From Bacillota bacterium (GTDB lineage Bacteria; Bacillota; Clostridia; Christensenellales; Aristaeellaceae), in contig JAEWRJ010000102.1 of NCBI GenBank assembly GCA_023460055.1, positions 1-17,372 of the forward strand: 17,372 nucleotides of DNA. Direction: 5' to 3'. The position numbers and the translations under genes were made by a program. Of the stretch, positions 7,001 through 12,521 are shown piece by piece. Under the pieces are notes generated by a model. The model saw only the letters and a list, made by a program, of their open reading frames with translations, searched no databases and was not told where the DNA came from. Every line of letters starts with the position of its first letter. The first letter of the stretch is position 1.

Positions 7001-7378
7001 GATGATCAGACTTTGCAGAAACTCGCCTCGTCGAGCCTCATTCATGCGCGGAATATCAGACGCGGTCTCCCCGCTGTAAAGCACGCGGTACCACGCGCTT
7101 AAAAGGAGCTCTTCAGCGGTCTGCTCAAGACGGTCACGGCCATTTCTATCAAGACCTGAAACCAGAGCCAATTCCCCGGCGCTGAGCGCGTCAAGCTCCT
7201 TCCTCAGATCGTGGACCACCTCAAAGCCCGATTCATCGTCATAGCCCGATATGGCAAACTGGCCGATACCGTACATACCGGCCGCTATCATGCAAAGCGC
7301 CAGCGCAAAGGTCAGCGCCAGTCCCAGCTTTGTGCGCCTGCCGCCGCGCCGCAAGGCTGATGTATCAATCACGCTCAA
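4007..7378 (-). CDS. Fused double-domain ABC permease (FbpB/AfuB type) with a ~500-residue extracytoplasmic insert
   Basis: Membrane channel of an AfuA/FbpA-type importer, 1123 residues from the TTG at 7378 or 1133 from the ATG at 7408. Numbered from the ATG: membrane segment at about 28-53; a long soluble Ala/Leu/Glu-rich, apparently helical region at about 54-550; then membrane segments from 552 on. Two permease halves each carry an EAA loop: SLEEASRISGASPLLTVGKI (751-770) and SLEESSTISGANWLKTMSKI (1032-1051). FbpB-type permeases are commonly two fused halves of about 500-700 residues, so the N-terminal insert is extra; I recognise no domain in it. The TTG (7376-7378) is preferred because GGAGG lies seven bases upstream (complement of 7386-7390), whereas the ATG has no ribosome binding site and abuts a hairpin. 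It sits between the binding-protein and ATPase genes. Confidence 0.85.
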   Translation of the reverse strand: MSVIDTSALRRGGRRTKLGLALTFALALCMIAAGMYGIGQFAISGYDDESGFEVVHDLRKELDALSAGELALVSGLDRNGRDRLEQTAEELLLSAWYRVLYSGETASDIPRMNEARRGEFLQSLIIGLPEETRGEYSSAAAALNWLMAGETPEGQPAFEALITTLAGLQPDGGQTVSKELKNIVEQIQPQVMALLAEDTELIFDEGIMTRKITRFADNGKGLLSMVKSLHESLAAYGEKASFAGLSKLLMDAGSAPENLPQNPSDDMDGAKSVLDAITFDDTNGVKMLAAAKGYYEALKAAAAEGEKPDYEGLLDILLDVSSEEARAELTAKQASLRAAHYNELLSPLYARTLKSTDKTSQGKGAGRLISLLESVLQGTSLPDAQKALIEELADLRNRLNADVAADFSASLPDAQRLGAQLKMLRVFYALEGAGEAEKYIQSMQPETRQGLRAQLLNDLSGGEHENSRFADYFEQGGEAGRNERVMRLFLALGSDEGTLLPAALQGSFKQAIRQNAPRVQAAQAAVRGETNAFLQFIFARSKVILLLGVLLLIDVLALFLLMASQKSWGMNIQWLVILVIVDLLLVFQLLPMIHLVIKAFTPDGYFSLVTFRRLYEYKMNWDALTNTVVAGLATMLLGTLIAFPLAWLVGRTNLYGKTFFRRLFVLTYMVPPYVGAMAWLRLLNPNVGIINQVLRDLFGLTGTVGPLNIYTLPGMIWVLTCFYFPYAFITISRAMEKMDPSLEEASRISGASPLLTVGKITLPMMTPSLIAGALLVFVSAASCYGIPSIIGAPGKVHTVTTRIIEYYGRGTQGLNDATGLAVFLMLMALVILYSSDFLLARKQYITVSGKSTRPNIVDLRSWRIPMTILISLVAVVVVLVPFATILTTSFKIDVGKSMWAPGNFTWGQWENIFTRSETLSSLSNSLIFAAAAATIGILIACTMSYLLQRTRIKGRRIPDFLITLGSGTPSVVIALGLIMTMQGSYGVNIYNTAYILIVAYLVKYQLMGMRTVVSAMSQIHVSLEESSTISGANWLKTMSKITGPLIFPSIAAGWFLIFIPCFYELSMTTLLYSNTTKTIGFQLYEYWTYTSQPQACAMAFGILMVVVLLNTLLNRITRGEFSI

Positions 7379-7408
7379 ACCGTTTCCTCCAAATCCCTGC
7401 ACCTTCAT

Positions 7409-7449
7409 GGATACAGGGGCCGGGGTCTTAACGCCCAGCCCCTGTATCC
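7409..7449 (-). other. Intercistronic hairpin between binding-protein and permease genes
   Basis: A perfect 12-bp inverted repeat, GGATACAGGGGC (7409-7420) with GCCCCTGTATCC (7438-7449), has a 17-base loop. No U-tract follows on the minus strand. A stable hairpin after the binding-protein gene of an ABC operon typically protects the upstream mRNA and lowers downstream expression, giving excess binding protein over permease. That role is inferred. It also argues against the permease starting at the ATG at 7408, whose first base directly adjoins the stem. Confidence 0.75.
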
Positions 7450-7470
7450 GATTATATGGTGTGTACTTGC

Positions 7471-8493
7471 TTATTTGGTCGTCACATAATTCTGGAACTC
7501 GTTTTGGATCTCTTCCCGCTGGGTATAGCAGCGGACCCAGTCAACGCCAATATCGCTCTTGATCAGTTCTTCGGTGCTGATTGAGTCAAAGGGGACCTTG
7601 TCAGACCCGGCGAACACGGAGTGCATATAGCCGGCGAGCACAAATTCCTGCCCGGCTTCCGACAGCAGCCAGTCGGTGATGGCTTCACAAGCGGCGATGT
7701 TCATGTTAGCGCTGCGGTCTTCCGCGACGGTCATAACAGTGGAAGGGATCAGGATGACGCCGTCTTCAGGATAGATGACGCTGAGCTTGCTGCCGTCTTC
7801 CGCGCGCTTTTTAAGGACGGATTCTTCAAGGATCATGATCACGTCACACTCGCCGGTTTCCAGCTTGGCAAGGGCGGTGGAGCCGGACTCGATCATCGTG
7901 CCGTTCTCGCCCAGCTTTTGGAAGTACTCATAACCATACAGGTCACTGAGGGCCGCGACCGCCGCCATGGTGGTGCCGCTGGTCAGCGGATTGCCCATGG
8001 AGGTCCTGCCCTTAAGGCTGGTGTCATAGGCAAAATCATAGAAGGTCCCCGGCAGCTGGTCGGGCGTTTTCAGTTCCGGGTTATAGGCCAGAACCATGTT
8101 GCATACGCGAACGGGATACCAGTAGCCTTCCGAGTCATACTCAAAGCGCAGCTTGCTCGCGGCGTCTTCGATCATGTAGGAGTGCAGCCATCCGCCTTCT
8201 TTAAGCTCCAGCGAATAGGCGGGCTCAGCGACCAGCATCATGTCGCAGTTGAGCTTGCCGGTTTCGATCTCGCCTGTCAGCTTCTGCTGCAGAGCGCCTG
8301 TTCCGCCGTAGAAGAACTCAACTTCAAGGTTGGGAAACTCTTTTTTCACCGCTTCAGCCATCATATCGATGACAAACTGGTACATCGAGGTATAGATGAC
8401 CACCTTGCCCGATACTTCGGTGTTGGCGGCCAGGGCGCTGGGGACTGTCATCAGCATGGTCAGGAGCAAGATACCGGCAATCCATTTTTTCAT
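7471..8493 (-). CDS. Extracellular solute-binding protein, AfuA/FbpA family
   Basis: A 340-residue capture protein, first gene of the minus-strand importer operon. Residues 1-22 are a signal peptide (MKKW, hydrophobic core, SALA-AN), cleaved by signal peptidase I; there is no lipobox Cys. The mature start GKVVIYTSMYQFV, the segment FFYGGTGALQQKL, and GNPLTSGTTMAAVAAL are characteristic of the type-2 fold COG1840 family. The twin tyrosines that bind ferric iron in FbpA are not evident in the corresponding region (MILEESVLKKRAEDG), so iron as the substrate is doubtful. Relatives carry sugar phosphates (AfuA) or phosphonates. The ATG at 8493 has AAGGGAGG 13 bases upstream, a rather long spacing. 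Hypothesis only on substrate; family assignment is firm. Confidence 0.88.
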   Translation of the reverse strand: MKKWIAGILLLTMLMTVPSALAANTEVSGKVVIYTSMYQFVIDMMAEAVKKEFPNLEVEFFYGGTGALQQKLTGEIETGKLNCDMMLVAEPAYSLELKEGGWLHSYMIEDAASKLRFEYDSEGYWYPVRVCNMVLAYNPELKTPDQLPGTFYDFAYDTSLKGRTSMGNPLTSGTTMAAVAALSDLYGYEYFQKLGENGTMIESGSTALAKLETGECDVIMILEESVLKKRAEDGSKLSVIYPEDGVILIPSTVMTVAEDRSANMNIAACEAITDWLLSEAGQEFVLAGYMHSVFAGSDKVPFDSISTEELIKSDIGVDWVRCYTQREEIQNEFQNYVTTK

Positions 8494-8526
8494 AGGAATC
8501 CACGTGCCTCCCTTATATTATATCTT

Positions 8527-8582
8527 CTGGACACATGGCCGCAAACCGCTTAAAAGGCGGTGAACGAACGAACAATGTCCAG
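8527..8582 (-). promoter_or_regulatory. Structured 5' untranslated leader of the AfuA-type operon
   Basis: Between the minus promoter and the first gene, CTGGACA (8527-8533) pairs with TGTCCAG (8576-8582), enclosing a small hairpin ACCGC/GCGGT (8545-8549/8557-8561) and three tandem copies of GAAC (8562-8573). The outer stem would start within a few bases of the transcript 5' end. It could be a protective or regulatory structure; I recognise no known riboswitch. Confidence 0.4.
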
Positions 8583-8594
8583 TGAACTGATGTC

Positions 8595-8623
8595 AGTATA
8601 ATGGAGCGAAAAAGCTTTGTCAA
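8595..8623 (-). promoter_or_regulatory. Promoter of the minus-strand AfuA-type importer operon
   Basis: On the minus strand, a perfect -35 TTGACA (complement of 8618-8623), a 17-base spacer and -10 TATACT (complement of 8595-8600). Transcription would begin near 8588, giving a leader of about 95 bases. It is divergent from the promoter at 8708-8736. Confidence 0.85.
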
Positions 8624-8683
8624 ACAATTGCCGGTTCAAAAACGCTCAATTTTTGTATTTCAATCCCCTTATTCGACCATATC

Positions 8684-8739
8684 TGATAAAATACTGGCGC
8701 CAACGCCTTGACAGCCACAACCGGCCTTGATAAGATACT
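8684..8739 (+). repeat. Imperfect 12-bp direct repeat TGATAARATACT in the divergent promoter region
   Basis: TGATAAAATACT (8684-8695) and TGATAAGATACT (8728-8739) differ at one base and lie 44 bases apart. The second contains the -10 of the plus-strand promoter; the first lies upstream of the -35 and lacks a convincing -35 of its own. The palindrome TGGCGCCA (8695-8702) sits between them, just before the -35. This could be a regulator site or chance. Confidence 0.35.
8708..8736 (+). promoter_or_regulatory. Promoter of the Ugp-like operon
   Basis: A perfect -35 TTGACA (8708-8713), 17-base spacer and -10 TAAGAT (8731-8736). Transcription would start near 8743, about 70 bases before the first gene. 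The leader shows no clear structure. The gap between the two divergent -35 elements (8624-8707) is the likely place for any shared operator. Confidence 0.82.
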
Positions 8740-8813
8740 TTCACACATAAGGAAAAAGTTATCCCCGATATTACCCTGCCATGGAGATGGAATTATTTTA
8801 GCCAGGAGGAAAA

Positions 8814-9722
8814 ATGTCTCAGCACACACCTGCCCTCAAGCGCAAAAAGAAGAAGACCTTTTACGAGGTGATCGAACCTTGGCTGTTTCTGTTGCCCGCG
8901 CTTGCCGTATTCATCATCTTCCTATACTATCCCTTCTTTAAAACCATCCACCTCAGCAGCTATCTGACAGACAGAAACGGGCTGCCAAAGGTATTCTACG
9001 GGCTTAAAAACTATGAAGACATCCTGCTGGGCAAGTATTCCGCGGCGTTTTGGAACAGCATGTGGGTCACGATCCGCTTTGTTATATTTGTCGCCTTCGG
9101 AAGCTTGATCGTCGGGCTTTGTACCAGTCTGATGACCACCAAGAAGTTTCCGGGCCGCGCGTTCGCTTCCGCTATTTATGCCATGCCCATCGCCATCGCG
9201 TCCGCCGCGGCGGCCATGAGCTTCAAGATGATCTTCCACCCTTCCATCGGCATGGTCAACCGCCTGGCGGGCACCGGCACCAACTGGCTCAATGACCCCG
9301 CCTGGGCCTTCCCGATCATCTGCGTTATCTCCATCTGGCTGGCCAGCGGCATCAACTTCATCTTCATCTCAGCGGGTCTTCGAAATATACCGGATGAACT
9401 GTATGAAAGTGCCTCCATTGACGGAGCGGGCTACTGGCGCCAGCAGCGCTACATTACGCTGCCCAGCCTGTCCCCCACCTTATTCTTCCAGGTCATCATC
9501 AACGTCATCAGCGCCTTCCAATCTTTTACGCAAGTGCGCTTGCTGACTTCAGGCGGCCCCAACGAAACCACCAACGTGATCGTGTACTCCATTTATCTGG
9601 ACGCTTTCCGCAACTTCCGCTTCGGCTCCGCTGCGGCAAGGTCAATCGTACTGTTTATCATCATCATGATCATCACGCTGCTGCAGTTCAGGGCGGAAAG
9701 AAGGAGTGTGCATTACCAATGA
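8814..9722 (+). CDS. CUT1-type ABC transporter permease, UgpA-like
   Basis: A 302-residue inner-membrane permease, first gene of the plus-strand importer. After a basic N-terminus (KRKKKK) the first membrane segment is at about 23-45; five more follow, the last at about 271-290. The EAA loop, which docks the ATPase, is PDELYESASIDGAGYWRQQR near residues 192-211. FLLPALAVFIIFLYYPFF and LLTSGGPNETTNVIVYSIY are characteristic of UgpA/MalF-like sugar permeases. The ATG at 8814 follows AGGAGG (8804-8809). It overlaps the next permease by ATGA. Substrate cannot be read from the permease; glycerol phosphate or a sugar is possible. Confidence 0.9.
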   Translation: MSQHTPALKRKKKKTFYEVIEPWLFLLPALAVFIIFLYYPFFKTIHLSSYLTDRNGLPKVFYGLKNYEDILLGKYSAAFWNSMWVTIRFVIFVAFGSLIVGLCTSLMTTKKFPGRAFASAIYAMPIAIASAAAAMSFKMIFHPSIGMVNRLAGTGTNWLNDPAWAFPIICVISIWLASGINFIFISAGLRNIPDELYESASIDGAGYWRQQRYITLPSLSPTLFFQVIINVISAFQSFTQVRLLTSGGPNETTNVIVYSIYLDAFRNFRFGSAAARSIVLFIIIMIITLLQFRAERRSVHYQ

Positions 9723-10558
9723 GCCAAATCATATTAACACGCCGCCATAAAAACCGGCTGAGCGCCTTGCTGCGTGTCACGCTGAATCTGCCATTTGTCC
9801 TGATCATTATGCTTCCTTTGATCTATACGCTCATGATGAGCGTCACCCCGGCGGATCAGCTTTATACCAGGCTGCTGCCCAACAAGGTGGATTTCATATC
9901 CTACGCCCATGTGTTTAACAAGACGGCGATCCCCAAGCAGATCCTCAACTCGTTCATCGTCGCGGGCTCAGTCACCGTCCTGCAGATGATCACCTGCTCG
10001 ATGGCCGCCTTTGCCTTCAGTTTCCTGCAGTTCAAAGGGCGCAACCTGGTATTCATGGGCATCCTGGCCACCATGATGGTGCCCTGGGAAGCAACCATCA
10101 TCGCCAACTACCTGACAGTATCAAACTGGGGATGGCTGGACAGCTACAAGGCTATGATCCTGCCTTATGCCTGCTCCGCGATGGGCATCTTCCTGATGCG
10201 GCAAAACTACCTTACCTTCGCCAAGGAACTGCATGAGGCCGCCAAGCTGGATGGCTGCAACAACTGGAGATTCCTGGCTACCATCGTCATCCCGCTGGCC
10301 CGTCCCGCGATGGGCGCTCTGGGCGCCTATGTGTTCCTTCAGCAGTGGAACCAGTATCTGTGGCCTCTGCTTGTAACAAATTCTGACAAGGTACGCACTG
10401 TACAGATCGGCATCTCCCAGCTGTATGATATCGATTCCGAGCAGATCGGCTTGATGATGGCAGGTGTGGTCGTCGTGCTGGTTCCTTCGCTGTCCATCTT
10501 TATCTTCATGCAAAAGCAGCTCATCAACGGCCTGATGGCAGGCGCGGTGAAAGGCTGA
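9719..10558 (+). CDS. CUT1-type ABC transporter permease, UgpE-like
   Basis: The partner permease, 279 residues, about six membrane segments. Its EAA loop is ELHEAAKLDGCNNWRFLATI near residues 171-190. The stretch around MMVPWEATIIANYLTVSNWG and the following LRPY-type segment (DSYKAMILPYACSAMGIFLM) resemble UgpE/MalG. It starts with an ATGA overlap on the upstream permease stop, so the two subunits are probably made in equal amounts. It ends with the usual short cytoplasmic tail GLMAGAVKG. The binding protein follows after 76 bases. Confidence 0.9.
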   Translation: MSQIILTRRHKNRLSALLRVTLNLPFVLIIMLPLIYTLMMSVTPADQLYTRLLPNKVDFISYAHVFNKTAIPKQILNSFIVAGSVTVLQMITCSMAAFAFSFLQFKGRNLVFMGILATMMVPWEATIIANYLTVSNWGWLDSYKAMILPYACSAMGIFLMRQNYLTFAKELHEAAKLDGCNNWRFLATIVIPLARPAMGALGAYVFLQQWNQYLWPLLVTNSDKVRTVQIGISQLYDIDSEQIGLMMAGVVVVLVPSLSIFIFMQKQLINGLMAGAVKG

Positions 10559-10573
10559 TCAACCAGGGCTTAT

Positions 10574-10595
10574 CGTCTGCGCGTGCCGCGGGACG
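10574..10595 (+). other. Small hairpin between permease and binding-protein genes
   Basis: CGTC (10574-10577) pairs with GACG (10592-10595), and CGCG (10580-10583) with CGCG (10587-10590), with a small internal loop and a 3-base apical loop. No U-tract. It may help differential stability of the downstream binding-protein message. Weak evidence. Confidence 0.35.
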
Positions 10596-10634
10596 AAGGA
10601 AATAATAACTAAAGCCAAATCGAAAGGAGACAAC

Positions 10635-11954
10635 ATGAAAAGACTGGTCGCTATCCTCCTGGTACTCATGCTGGGGCTGTCCGCCTTCAGCGCTCTGGCA
10701 GAGGGTGAAAAAACAAAGGTTGTGTTCTGGTACTCACTGGCCGGCACCAATATGGAAGCAATTGTCGAGATGGTGGAAAGCTTCAATGCCTCACAGGACA
10801 AAATCGTAGTAGACGCGCAGTACCAGGGCGAATATGATGACGCCATCAACAAGCTGAAGGCGACAAGCATCGGTGAAGCGCTGCCTTTTGATATCGTACA
10901 AAGCTACGAAATCGGCTCCCGCTTTATCATCGACTCCCAAAAGATGATGCCGCTGCAGACCTACATCGACAAAACCGGCTTCGACACCTCTGTCATCGAG
11001 CCCAACCTTCTCGCCTACTACACCATCGACGGCGTGATCAACTCCATGCCCTTCAACTGCTCCACGCCCCTGATGTACTACAACAAGACTGCCTTTGACG
11101 AGGCCGGCATCACAGAGATTCCGACCACCGTTGACGGCATCCTTGAGATCGCCGAGAAGCTGACCACCTATAACGCTGATGGCTCGGTGGACCGCTACGG
11201 CTTCATGTTCTCCAACTACGGCTGGTTCTTTGAGCAGTGGGTCGGCAAGATGGGCCGTCACTATGTTGACAACGGCAACGGCCGTGAAGATTATGCCACC
11301 AAAGTCGTTTTCGATGAAAACGGCGCGGCGCTTGATCTGTTCAACATGTGGAAGAAGATTGCAGAAAGCCCCTTCACCACCTACATCGAGCGCATGGGCA
11401 CGGCGCAAGCCCGCGCGGCCTTTGTTGCCGGCAAAACCGCCATCTTCCTCGCTTCCACCGCCAACCTGGCCGGCGTTCTGGCCAACGTGGGCGATACCTT
11501 CGAAGTCGGCACCGCCTACTTCCCCTATGTAAACGCCGAGGATAAGGGCGGCGTTTCCACCGGCGGCGGCACCCTGTGGATGGTCAACTCCGGCGACGAG
11601 AAAAAGATGGATGCCGCCTGGGAGTTCATCACATACATGATCAATCCCGAAAACCAGGCGGTGTGGAACGCCAAGACCGGCTATTTCCCCATCAACATGA
11701 AGGCTCACGATACAGAGACCTTCAAGGCGAATATCGCGAAGTATCCCCAGTTCCAGACGGCGCTGGATCAGCTGCATGATTCCTCCCCCGAATACGTCGG
11801 CTCGCTGCTGAGCGTCTTCCCCGAAGTGCGCCAGTACGTTGAAGACGTGACCGAGGAAGTGTTTACCAAGGGCTTGGCACCTGAAGACGCGGTCAAAAAG
11901 CTGGCTGACCTTGCCAACGACGCGATCGAAATGTACAACCTGACCAACTACTGA
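10635..11954 (+). CDS. CUT1-type extracellular solute-binding protein, UgpB-like
   Basis: A 439-residue capture protein, third gene of the plus-strand importer. Signal peptide at residues 1-22 (MKRLVAILL through SALA-EG), no lipobox Cys. The mature start VVFWYSLAG, FNASQDKIVVDAQYQGEYDD, and GGVSTGGGTLWMVNSGDEKK followed by AAWEFITYMINPENQA are typical of UgpB-type proteins in COG1653. UgpB of E. coli binds sn-glycerol 3-phosphate; that substrate is inferred here, not shown. AAAGGAGA (10623-10630) lies just before the ATG. No ATPase gene follows, as is common in Firmicutes that use a shared MsmK/UgpC-type ATPase. The operon ends at the palindrome 11970-12005. Confidence 0.87.
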   Translation: MKRLVAILLVLMLGLSAFSALAEGEKTKVVFWYSLAGTNMEAIVEMVESFNASQDKIVVDAQYQGEYDDAINKLKATSIGEALPFDIVQSYEIGSRFIIDSQKMMPLQTYIDKTGFDTSVIEPNLLAYYTIDGVINSMPFNCSTPLMYYNKTAFDEAGITEIPTTVDGILEIAEKLTTYNADGSVDRYGFMFSNYGWFFEQWVGKMGRHYVDNGNGREDYATKVVFDENGAALDLFNMWKKIAESPFTTYIERMGTAQARAAFVAGKTAIFLASTANLAGVLANVGDTFEVGTAYFPYVNAEDKGGVSTGGGTLWMVNSGDEKKMDAAWEFITYMINPENQAVWNAKTGYFPINMKAHDTETFKANIAKYPQFQTALDQLHDSSPEYVGSLLSVFPEVRQYVEDVTEEVFTKGLAPEDAVKKLADLANDAIEMYNLTNY

Positions 11955-11969
11955 TTCTCATTTAACAGA

Positions 11970-12005
11970 CAGAGGCCCCGGAGCATCGATGCTCCGGGGC
12001 CTCTG
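11970..12005. terminator. Perfect 36-bp palindrome between convergent operons (probable bidirectional terminator)
   Basis: CAGAGGCCCCGGAGC (11970-11984) and its exact complement (11991-12005) flank ATCGAT, so the whole 36 bases are self-complementary. It lies 16 bases after the binding-protein stop and 22 bases after the copZ stop on the other strand. No U-tract is present on either side, so termination may be weak or the structure may mainly protect 3' ends. Confidence 0.65.
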
Positions 12006-12027
12006 CATGATCATTGTATCAAATTCT

Positions 12028-12222
12028 TTACGCGCGTGTACTCTCGTAACCCGCGTCGTCCAGCGCCGCGGCAGCCTGCCTGACTGCCGCCTCGTCCCCT
12101 TCGATCTCCACGGTCTTTGTATCCAGCAGCACCTTGAATTTCAGATGTTCCGCCTCAAGGGCCTTGGTGATCCGGGCTACGCAGTGGCCGCAGCTCATAT
12201 CCGGTACATTCAAAATGGTCAT
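12028..12222 (-). CDS. copZ: Copper chaperone CopZ (HMA domain)
   Basis: A 64-residue single HMA domain protein that carries Cu(I) in the cytosol and passes it to CopA. The metal motif is MSCGHC (Cys11, Cys14). The following pattern (ITKALEAE..FKVLLDTKTVEIEGDEAAV) fits the beta-alpha-beta-beta-alpha-beta fold, though the usual GV before the second strand is replaced by HLKF. The ATG at 12222 follows AAGGAG (complement of 12230-12235) by seven bases. It is the last gene of copA-csoR-copZ, 14 bases after csoR. Confidence 0.92.
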   Translation of the reverse strand: MTILNVPDMSCGHCVARITKALEAEHLKFKVLLDTKTVEIEGDEAAVRQAAAALDDAGYESTRA

Positions 12223-12236
12223 AATCTTTCTCCTTG

Positions 12237-12521
12237 CTATTTGATCATCTTCTTGATGGTCTCGGTCAGTTCCGCCAGCACTTCCTCATCCCCCGCTCCG
12301 ATGCCGCGGCTGACACAGTTTTGAATGTGCCGCTCCAGCAGGAGGCTGGCAAAGGCATTCAGGGCTGAACGGATAGCCGCTGTCTGGTTGATGATATCGA
12401 TGCAGTAGGCATCGCTCTCCAGCATATTTTTTACCCCGCGGACCTGCCCCTCAATCCGGTTGAGGCGGTGAATCATTGCCTTTTTCACATCCGCGCTGCG
12501 CTCTGTCTGCTTCTCGTTCAA
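12237..12521 (-). CDS. csoR: Copper-sensing transcriptional repressor CsoR
   Basis: A 94-residue all-helical repressor (DUF156/CsoR-RcnR family) that leaves DNA on binding Cu(I). The Cys-His-Cys copper site is in place: Cys40 (AYCIDII), His65 and Cys69 (ERHIQNC). HRLNRIEGQVRGVKNMLE is the family signature in helix 1. The start is a TTG at 12521 with AGGAGG (complement of 12530-12535) eight bases upstream; no in-frame ATG precedes the domain. The TTG overlaps the copA stop as TTGA, so translation is probably coupled to copA. A likely operator lies in the copA promoter at 14822-14842. Confidence 0.94.
   Translation of the reverse strand: MNEKQTERSADVKKAMIHRLNRIEGQVRGVKNMLESDAYCIDIINQTAAIRSALNAFASLLLERHIQNCVSRGIGAGDEEVLAELTETIKKMIK

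Noticed and set aside
7621..8553. A 310-codon open frame on the plus strand
   Set aside because: It is antisense to the AfuA/FbpA-type binding protein and runs through that operon's leader; no family features.
8580..8745. Pho-box-type repeats that would link the importers to phosphate starvation
   Set aside because: I looked for repeated TTAACA-like or CTGTCAT-like units and found only promoter hexamers, so the phosphate link rests on family knowledge alone.
10791..11777. A 328-codon open frame on the minus strand
   Set aside because: It lies wholly antisense to the UgpB-like binding protein, has no ribosome binding site or recognisable domain, and its His/Gly/Val-rich composition is that of a shadow of a G+C-rich gene.
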